From Treponema sp. (GTDB taxonomy: Bacteria > Spirochaetota > Spirochaetia > Treponematales > Treponemataceae), in the NCBI GenBank assembly GCA_017617145.1, contig JAFZWX010000004.1, forward strand, positions 1 through 10,725: a stretch of DNA of 10,725 nt. Reading direction: 5' to 3'. This document shows positions 6,419 through 10,725 of the stretch, piece after piece; the first letter of the stretch is position 1; the number at the start of each line of letters is the position of its first letter. A program made the translations under genes and the position numbers. Under the pieces are notes generated by a model. That model saw only the letters and a list, made by a program, of their open reading frames with translations. It was not told where the DNA came from and ran no database searches.

Positions 6419-8109
6419 ATTTTCAGCTCCTTTAGCATAAACTCAGCAATTCTATTTTTATTTACTTTACAAACCTTACGGTCGTACGTGTAGAAACCGT
6501 TGATTTCATCTTCAATATCAGAAAGCTGTGTGTAGATTGCAGCACAAAGACCAAGAGGAATAGCGGGCAAAACCATTTTTTTATAAGTTTCTATAATACG
6601 ATCTGTAAGTTCTTTTTCGTCTTTACATTTACCATAACCGTAGGATTTTTTGGGATTCCAGATATGTCCTTCTACTGCTCGGCTAAAACCGCCAAACTCT
6701 GAAAGCAGTAAAGGCTTAAGTTCCGGCTTGAGTTTTTTTGTCCTGAAGTAAATATGTACGCTGTCTACATCGGAATGCTGCTGCTTAAACCAGCCCGAAG
6801 TATAATCATAAAATCTTGACGAATCACGTTCTTTGAGCAGGTCGCCAATTTCATCACTGTCGGTCTGGCCCCAGCCTTCATTGAAAACTGTATATGCAAT
6901 TACAGAAGGGTGGTTGTGTAAAAAGTTCTGAGTTTCAAAAGCACTTAGTTTAAACCATTCTTTTTGATTTTCATCATAACGATTTTTGTCATTCTTTTTT
7001 AAGCCCACAGTTGCAAGTGCTGTATCAACCAGAAAATTGTAAGGGCCGTTATTAACCATATCCTGAATAACATAAATGCCAAGACTGTCGCATAAATAAT
7101 AAAAGATTTCGGGTTCAACTTTTATATGTTTTCGAAGTGTATTAAAGCCAAGTTCCTTCATCCTTAAAATATCTTTTTTGTATTCTTCAGGACTTTCCGG
7201 AGTAAAAATGCCGTCTTCAAAATATCCCTGATCCAGAACGCCGTTTAAGAATACCGGTTTATGATTTATGCAAATGCGCTGTACGCCAGTTACTTTTTCT
7301 ATACTGACGGATCGTAAAGCAAAATATGTTTCTACCTTGTCTCCGTTGTAATCAAGCTCAAGTTCATATAGATAAGGATTTTCTGCAGTCCAGAATTGAG
7401 GCTGGTGTTTTTTACCTGCAATTTCTATGCTTGATAAATCAAGGCTGTAGTTGTTGCCCTTAATCAAAAAGTTATAATCGCCTTCTGCAGTTCTTAATGT
7501 TGCCTTAACTTTTTTTTCAGAATTATTTTCTTCTTCATTAAAGCAGAGTTTAAAAGTAACACGGCTTTCTTCTACATCATAATTAATTTTTGAAATGTAT
7601 GATTCGGGGAGCCATTCCATCCAGACTGTTTGCCATATACCGCTTATTGGTGTATACCACATACCGCCACGATCGATGCGCTGCTTTCCGTAAGGCTTTG
7701 TGTGATCTAGAAAATCTTCGCCTTCAAGTCTAATCAAAATCACCGGGTCATTATTTGCAATTGCCTCATTGGCTTGTTTTGTAATATCACAGGTCAAGGT
7801 AAAATAACCAAGTTCCGAATGCCCCACAAGCTCGTCATTTGCATAAACAGAACAAACCTGATCTACCGCTCCAAAGTAGAGCATCAGTCTTCCATCGCTT
7901 TTAAGGCATTTTACAGCCTCTTGTGGAAGCTCTATCTTTTTTTGATAGGTATAAACCGGAGTAATTTTTCCTTCGTATTCACAAAGCTTTGATTCAGGTG
8001 GAAAAGGAAGCTTTACAGGAAGATTATTTAAAGTCCAGCCATCATTTAGAATTTTATAATTTCCATTTCGTTTTAAAGAAGGGCGCGGATAAATATTCCA
8101 GTCGTTCAT
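6412..8109 (-). CDS. Glycoside hydrolase family 2 enzyme (beta-glycosidase, cytoplasmic)
   Basis: This 565-residue protein has GH2 architecture. An N-terminal jelly-roll sugar-binding domain covers about 1-165 (YFGAVDQVCSVYAN and GGMWYTPISGIWQTVW). An immunoglobulin-like domain covers about 170-270, and a TIM-barrel covers about 275-565. The proposed acid/base is Glu411 in FNEGWGQ and the nucleophile is Glu471 in LLSEFGG. No signal peptide is seen, so it acts on imported substrate. It is short compared with LacZ (about 1000 residues) and closer to beta-glucuronidase-sized members. Beta-galactosidase, beta-glucuronidase, beta-glucosaminidase or another exo-activity are all possible. It lies 18 nt after one transporter gene and overlaps the next symporter gene. 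Its Shine-Dalgarno (AGGTGG close to the ATG) is weaker than those of its neighbours. Confidence 0.92.
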   Translation of the reverse strand: MNDWNIYPRPSLKRNGNYKILNDGWTLNNLPVKLPFPPESKLCEYEGKITPVYTYQKKIELPQEAVKCLKSDGRLMLYFGAVDQVCSVYANDELVGHSELGYFTLTCDITKQANEAIANNDPVILIRLEGEDFLDHTKPYGKQRIDRGGMWYTPISGIWQTVWMEWLPESYISKINYDVEESRVTFKLCFNEEENNSEKKVKATLRTAEGDYNFLIKGNNYSLDLSSIEIAGKKHQPQFWTAENPYLYELELDYNGDKVETYFALRSVSIEKVTGVQRICINHKPVFLNGVLDQGYFEDGIFTPESPEEYKKDILRMKELGFNTLRKHIKVEPEIFYYLCDSLGIYVIQDMVNNGPYNFLVDTALATVGLKKNDKNRYDENQKEWFKLSAFETQNFLHNHPSVIAYTVFNEGWGQTDSDEIGDLLKERDSSRFYDYTSGWFKQQHSDVDSVHIYFRTKKLKPELKPLLLSEFGGFSRAVEGHIWNPKKSYGYGKCKDEKELTDRIIETYKKMVLPAIPLGLCAAIYTQLSDIEDEINGFYTYDRKVCKVNKNRIAEFMLKELKIC

Positions 8110-8127
8110 TTTTCCACCTGCGAAGAA

Positions 8128-9432
8128 TTATTTTTTATCTTTCCTGATTGCAATAATTGGAATAAAGGCCAGTAAAGCTACAATTGCTGCGGCCATAAAA
8201 AGACTGTAAGGCGGAATAAAATCTTCCCCGTTCAAGCCCATAGCATCCATTCCAAGAATCAAAGAAATAATTGGTCCTATAATCATTGGAATTAAAACAG
8301 AAAAGCACATTCTTACACCCTGCAATCTTCCTTCACAGCCTTCGGGAATATTGTCCTGGAAGTTTGCATTAAAGGCTCCAAGCAAAGAAAGAATGCCTCC
8401 CATCATTACAATTCCGCCAGCGTATAAAACAATTGTTCTTGCTGTGCCGGAAAGGAATTGCAAAATATAAAAAGAAAGAATTCCCAGAATTGCCATAATC
8501 AAAAGCGGAATGTAAAATCCGCGTCTTCCTTTTTTATCAAACTGAAATCCAAAAATACCGGTAAGCACTGCAGAACCAACAATAATAACTGCCATTGGAA
8601 TTACAAATCCGTCGCCAAGTCCTAAAGTCTTAATCAAGAAGTTGATGAGGTAAGAAAAGAAAGTCTGCTGGGCAATACCAATGAGACAAAGGCCAGATAA
8701 AGTTATGTAAAGCATCTTATTTTCTTTTACAGTCTGCAGCTTAAAGCCATAAGAAATATCCTGAAAAAGTGATTCTGATTTATTTACTTTTATGTTGGCC
8801 GCATCCATTAAAATGAAAAGTGCAAGTAAACCGGCTACAAGAGGAATTGCGCCAATGATGATAAAGAAAAGAGCATTGCTTTCGTTTTTAGAATTATAAA
8901 AACTTCCAAGTCCTACAAAAACAATTACTACGGCAATTACAGGCAAAATTGAAAGTATGCCGTTTATTTTTCCGCGGTTTGTATCGTCTGTATTGTCTGT
9001 GACCCACGCATTAAAAGCTGCATCGTTGGAAGTAGAACCAGCAAAAGTCATAATACAATCAAAAAGGACTATTAAGACTGCAATAAGGGCAAGCTTAGAT
9101 GCACTTGCTTTCATTGGTAAAAATGCAAAAAGCATAATTGTAAAGCCCCAGAAAATATATCCTATTGAAATAAAAGGCTTTCGTTTTCCAAGCCGATCAG
9201 ACCAGGTACCTGCAAAAATTGTTGTAAGGGTTGCAGCAAGTGCCGAAAGAATTACCATCCAGGTAGTAACCATGTAAGACATGTCGCTGCGTCCTGAATT
9301 TGCAAAAACGTCCTGAGCAAAAGTTGCAAAGTACATGTTTTCGACTATCCAGGCAATCTGCCCGATCAGCCCAAAGAAAACAGCCGAAAACCAGATTCTT
9401 CCAGTAATTTTTGTTACATTTTTTGTGTCCAT
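8128..9432 (-). CDS. MFS transporter, probable sugar carrier
   Basis: This 434-residue protein has about 12 hydrophobic segments in two halves. The conserved cytoplasmic loop after the second segment reads GTWSDRLGKRKP (residues 75-86), the MFS motif A variant seen in GPH/SLC45-like sugar carriers. A strong AAGGAG precedes the ATG. It is the first enzyme/transport gene of the operon, with the GH2 gene 18 nt downstream, so a sugar or glycoside substrate is likely. Two distinct carriers in one four-gene operon suggests either different substrates (for example the disaccharide and a released product) or import plus export. The 33-nt gap to the upstream brnA gene contains the Shine-Dalgarno but no hairpin terminator and no convincing promoter. 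Confidence 0.88.
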   Translation of the reverse strand: MDTKNVTKITGRIWFSAVFFGLIGQIAWIVENMYFATFAQDVFANSGRSDMSYMVTTWMVILSALAATLTTIFAGTWSDRLGKRKPFISIGYIFWGFTIMLFAFLPMKASASKLALIAVLIVLFDCIMTFAGSTSNDAAFNAWVTDNTDDTNRGKINGILSILPVIAVVIVFVGLGSFYNSKNESNALFFIIIGAIPLVAGLLALFILMDAANIKVNKSESLFQDISYGFKLQTVKENKMLYITLSGLCLIGIAQQTFFSYLINFLIKTLGLGDGFVIPMAVIIVGSAVLTGIFGFQFDKKGRRGFYIPLLIMAILGILSFYILQFLSGTARTIVLYAGGIVMMGGILSLLGAFNANFQDNIPEGCEGRLQGVRMCFSVLIPMIIGPIISLILGMDAMGLNGEDFIPPYSLFMAAAIVALLAFIPIIAIRKDKK

Positions 9433-9465
9433 ATTTTACTCCTTTTGGTGGATTTGAAGCGTATG

Positions 9466-9684
9466 TTATGTGTTTTTATTAAATGCAACTTCCAGATGCT
9501 TTTTTTCTTTTACACAATCCAGAAGATAGTAATTGATAATATTTTGATATGGCATACCTGTTTCTTCTGCCATATTCTTAAAATATTCAATTACCTGATC
9601 ATCAAGACGGATTGTAATTTGTTTCTTAAGTTTATCAGAATACGGATTTTTAATTCCGTTTGAAAAATCATAATGGTCTCTCAT
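9466..9684 (-). CDS. brnA: BrnA-family ribbon-helix-helix antitoxin (toxin partner apparently deleted)
   Basis: This 72-residue protein has the arrangement typical of BrnA/CopG-like antitoxins. It opens with MRDHYDFSNG, then a basic linker, then the DNA-binding strand KKQITIRL (about 20-27), helix 1 (DDQVIEYFKNMAEETG) and helix 2 (YQNIINYYLLDCV), ending in a short charged tail. BrnA normally neutralises the RNase BrnT and, as dimer or complex, represses its own promoter. The start is supported by GGAGG 6 nt upstream. The preceding reading frame (9681-9758) overlaps its ATG in an ATGA, as in brnTA operons, but only a 25-codon remnant of BrnT is present. The protein is therefore probably an orphan that may still bind DNA. 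The next gene on the same strand is a sugar transporter 33 nt downstream. Confidence 0.85.
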   Translation of the reverse strand: MRDHYDFSNGIKNPYSDKLKKQITIRLDDQVIEYFKNMAEETGMPYQNIINYYLLDCVKEKKHLEVAFNKNT

Positions 9685-9758
9685 AGTTTTCCTCCATATT
9701 GTTTAGATTCCTGCAATTCCGCTTTTACAGGATCCCATTCAAAGATTAATTCACCCAT
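9681..9758 (-). pseudogene. brnT: Internally deleted brnT toxin remnant, 25 codons
   Basis: This open frame starts at the ATG at 9758 and ends in the TGA at 9681-9683. Residues 6-13 read FEWDPVKA, the highly characteristic N-terminus of BrnT toxins. The last residues KQYGGKL resemble a BrnT C-terminus and include the brnA Shine-Dalgarno. BrnT is normally about 90 residues, so roughly 65 central codons, including the catalytic core, appear to have been lost in frame, while the start, the stop and the ATGA overlap with brnA are kept. It cannot be an active RNase. It may persist because its translation feeds into brnA. The promoter upstream is intact, and the predicted transcript start falls at or near the ATG. 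The identification rests on the short FEWDPxKA match plus the adjacent BrnA. Confidence 0.68.
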
Positions 9759-9775
9759 AATTATATTATAATTAT
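9757..9775. promoter_or_regulatory. Perfect 19-bp palindrome, candidate BrnA operator
   Basis: ATAATTATATTATAATTAT is a perfect palindrome around one central base. It contains two copies of the self-complementary octamer ATAATTAT with centres 11 bp apart, about one helical turn, as expected for two ribbon-helix-helix dimers side by side. It covers the -10 hexamer and the first bases of the brnT remnant. Chance palindromes are commoner in AT-rich DNA, so binding is inferred from position and partner. Confidence 0.55.
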
Positions 9776-9794
9776 ACTATACTGATTTTGTCAA
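9765..9794 (-). promoter_or_regulatory. Near-consensus sigma-70-type promoter of the brnT remnant-brnA unit
   Basis: The minus strand carries TTGACA (9794-9789), an 18-bp spacer and TATAAT (9770-9765). Both hexamers match the consensus exactly. A start about 7 nt after the -10 falls at or next to the A of the ATG at 9758, so the transcript would be leaderless or nearly so. A second TATAAT (9776-9771) is only 12 bp from the -35 and is ill-placed. This is the best promoter in the window and the nearest one seen upstream of the sugar operon. Confidence 0.8.
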
Positions 9795-9796
9795 AT

Positions 9797-9815
9797 AAAA
9801 AGGGGGCTTGCCCCG
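9797..9815 (-). terminator. Intrinsic terminator of the GNAT gene
   Basis: On the minus strand a GGGG/CCCC stem with loop CAAG is followed by five T residues. It begins about 22 nt after the GNAT stop, and its T run ends only 2 nt before the -35 of the brn promoter. A further inverted repeat, GATTTTGT (9784-9791) and ACAAAATC (9820-9827), encloses the hairpin and overlaps the -35. Confidence 0.7.
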
Positions 9816-9837
9816 CCGTACAAAATCTTGGTTTGAG

Positions 9838-10308
9838 CTAATCTTTTTCAAAAAAAATTATATCCATTAGATTATTGATTTTTTCAGTTTCTCCGGTTTT
9901 ATGGTAGCCAAGTTTTTCATATAAATGAATATTGCCCTTTTCTTGTAAAATGGTATCGAGACACCAATTATTACTACCATAAAGATTTTCCAGCTCAATT
10001 ATGGCCTTTTGTGCATAACCATTACCTCTAAATTCTTTCATAATGAAAATTGGAGATATTCGCTTTCGTGATCCATCTTTTTTATCAATTACTCGAACAG
10101 CACCGACAATTGTATTACCTTCAAGGATGAAATAGTATTTAGTCCAAGGCTGATTATATTTTTGGATAACTTTTTCTAAACTTTCAGCTCCAGGATTTGT
10201 TTCGAAATCTTTATACTTTGATAATAAATCACTAAAAGCACAAATCTGCATTTTCCACAAATGTTTTATTTCATCTTCCGTAATTACTTGTTTTAATGAT
10301 ATATTCAT
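9838..10308 (-). CDS. GNAT-family N-acetyltransferase
   Basis: From the ATG at 10308 the protein has 156 residues. It shows the acetyl-CoA-binding motif A: the strand RISPIFIMKEF, then RGNGYAQKAI, where the R-G-N-G-Y-A loop holds the pyrophosphate. LYEKLGYHKTGE near the C-terminus is the usual GNAT motif B. The acceptor is unknown (small molecule or protein). The frame extends 16 codons further to 10356, but that stretch (MLCGRPHWGAGS…) comes from the attC R' end and the leader, so 10308 is preferred even though its Shine-Dalgarno (AGAAAG) is weak. The gene is visibly more AT-rich than the sugar operon, starts about 45 nt after the attC crossover point and has its own terminator. It therefore looks like the payload of an integron-type cassette. 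Confidence 0.88.
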   Translation of the reverse strand: MNISLKQVITEDEIKHLWKMQICAFSDLLSKYKDFETNPGAESLEKVIQKYNQPWTKYYFILEGNTIVGAVRVIDKKDGSRKRISPIFIMKEFRGNGYAQKAIIELENLYGSNNWCLDTILQEKGNIHLYEKLGYHKTGETEKINNLMDIIFFEKD

Positions 10309-10347
10309 TTTATTTCTTTCTGAACCTGCGCCCCAATGCGGGCGTCC

Positions 10348-10496
10348 ACATAACAACTGGTTGTACCGCAGCGAGCTTGACCCTGCCTACAATCGAAGAG
10401 CCGTTAAGAAAAATGCGAAAGCATTTTTTAGGCTCATCGAAATAATGGCTCGGAACAATTGATTGTTCCGCTGTCGGCTACGAACCTTTGTTATGC
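10348..10496 (-). other. attC-like integron recombination site (minus orientation)
   Basis: Read on the minus strand the site begins with R'' GCATAAC (10496-10490) and ends with R' GTTATGT (10354-10348), which pair over CATAAC/GTTATG. Inside, L'' GTAGCCGACAGCG pairs with L' CGCTGCGGTAC when one G and one A of L'' are left unpaired. Two extrahelical bases in L'', one directly after a GCCG, is the layout of known attC sites such as aadA7, and it fixes the orientation. Crossover would be after the G of GTTATGT, just upstream of the GNAT leader. The central region holds two further hairpins: CGGAACAATTGATTGTTCCG (10451-10470), and a stem at 10393-10440 capped by AAAAATGC-GAAA-GCATTTTT. At 149 bp it is at the long end for attC. 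No integrase gene is in the window. Confidence 0.72.
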
Positions 10497-10551
10497 TTTT
10501 TATTATAGTCGATATTGATTTTTTATGATATATTTATTTTAGGAGTAAATA
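10497..10551. other. AT-rich spacer between the attC site and DUF4160 gene
   Basis: These 55 bases are about 80% AT. The minus strand has TATAAT at 10507-10502 without a good -35. The plus strand has TATGAT near 10524 as a weak -10. Either could be a divergent promoter for GNAT or DUF4160; neither is convincing. Confidence 0.3.
10541..10545 (+). promoter_or_regulatory. Shine-Dalgarno supporting the GTG start of the DUF4160 gene
   Basis: AGGAG lies 6 nt before the GTG at 10552. There is no nearby ATG in the frame, so this site decides the start. Confidence 0.8.
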
Positions 10552-10725
10552 GTGCCTATTGTTAGTGAATTTGAAGGAATAGAAATTTGCCTTTATTTTG
10601 ATGATCATTTACCACCTCATTTTCATGCAAAATATGCTGGTCAAGAGGCATTAGTAGAAATAGAAAATTCTTGTGTACTAAAAGGAGCTATTCCATCAAA
10701 TAAATTAAAATTGGTTTTAGCTTGG
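10552..10725 (+). CDS. DUF4160 domain protein, 3'-truncated by window edge
   Basis: Fifty-eight codons run from the GTG at 10552 to the last base of the window with no stop. The sequence shows the DUF4160 pattern: a first strand (VPIVSEFEGIEI), then YFDDHLPPHFHAKYAG (here YFDDH at 15-19 and PPHFHA at 21-26), then a strand with EALVEIE, and LKGAIPSNKLKLVLAW. DUF4160 proteins are small (about 80-90 residues), of unknown biochemical function, and commonly paired with a DUF2442 gene immediately downstream in a toxin-antitoxin-like arrangement; that partner would lie beyond the window. Such small gene pairs are frequent in mobile and cassette DNA. The gene reads away from the attC site and from GNAT, so within a cassette ending in this attC it would be in reverse orientation. 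Confidence 0.85.
   Translation, partial: MPIVSEFEGIEICLYFDDHLPPHFHAKYAGQEALVEIENSCVLKGAIPSNKLKLVLAW

Noticed and set aside
9433..9465. Promoter or terminator separating brnA from the sugar operon
   Set aside because: No inverted repeat and no hexamer pair close to consensus; only the AAGGAG ribosome binding site is supported.
9445..9663. 72-codon plus-strand frame opposite brnA, considered as a replacement toxin
   Set aside because: It is antisense to the RHH coding sequence, has no toxin motif and no Shine-Dalgarno; its hydrophobic residues mirror the AT-rich opposite strand.
9781..9840. Second attC closing the GNAT cassette
   Set aside because: No R''/R' pair of the GYYYAAC…GTTRRRY type and no L boxes; the structure here is explained by a GC-stem terminator plus a promoter.
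10409..10428. AAAAATGC-GAAA-GCATTTTT as an independent terminator
   Set aside because: It could act as one on the plus strand, but it sits inside the larger paired arms of the attC-like site with no plus-strand gene ending just before it, so it is treated as part of that structure.

Overview
The window looks like chromosomal DNA of a saccharolytic, gut- or rumen-type spirochaete, most likely Treponema. This is an inference from moderate-to-low GC content, AGGAGG-type ribosome binding sites, the 'SFPGLTRES' type palindromic repeats, a DUF2812 membrane protein, and an integron-style attC site (a chromosomal integron is known in T. denticola). No rRNA or other species-diagnostic gene is present.

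Layout. (1) 3-938, plus strand: the 3' part of a DUF2812 membrane protein that begins upstream of the window. It converges, with a 1-nt gap, on a long block of minus-strand genes. (2) 940-3942, minus: iron-containing alcohol dehydrogenase, then an atypical NAD-dependent epimerase/dehydratase, then a classical SDR oxidoreductase. The last two overlap by 4 nt. Two copies of a composite palindromic repeat (2699-2757 and 3964-4029) lie in front of the dehydratase and the alcohol dehydrogenase, each exactly 7 nt upstream of the Shine-Dalgarno. (3) 4104-9432, minus: a tightly packed four-gene glycoside-use operon: MFS transporter, cytoplasmic GH2 glycoside hydrolase, GPH-type sugar:cation symporter, PIG-L/LmbE-type deacetylase. 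The inferred logic is uptake of a glycoside, hydrolysis inside the cell, and removal of an N-acetyl (or similar) group. (4) 9466-9758, minus: a BrnA ribbon-helix-helix antitoxin preceded by what looks like an internally deleted BrnT toxin of only 25 codons, with a near-consensus promoter and a perfect 19-bp palindrome over the -10 region and start codon. No terminator is seen between brnA and the sugar operon 33 nt downstream, so this promoter may drive the operon. (5) 9838-10725: AT-rich accessory DNA with a GNAT acetyltransferase (minus), a 149-bp attC-like recombination site in minus orientation, and the 5' part of a DUF4160 protein (plus), cut by the window edge.

The most interesting points are the toxin-less BrnTA remnant standing where a local regulator of the sugar operon would be expected, and the integron-like junction in which the DUF4160 gene appears to point the wrong way relative to its attC.
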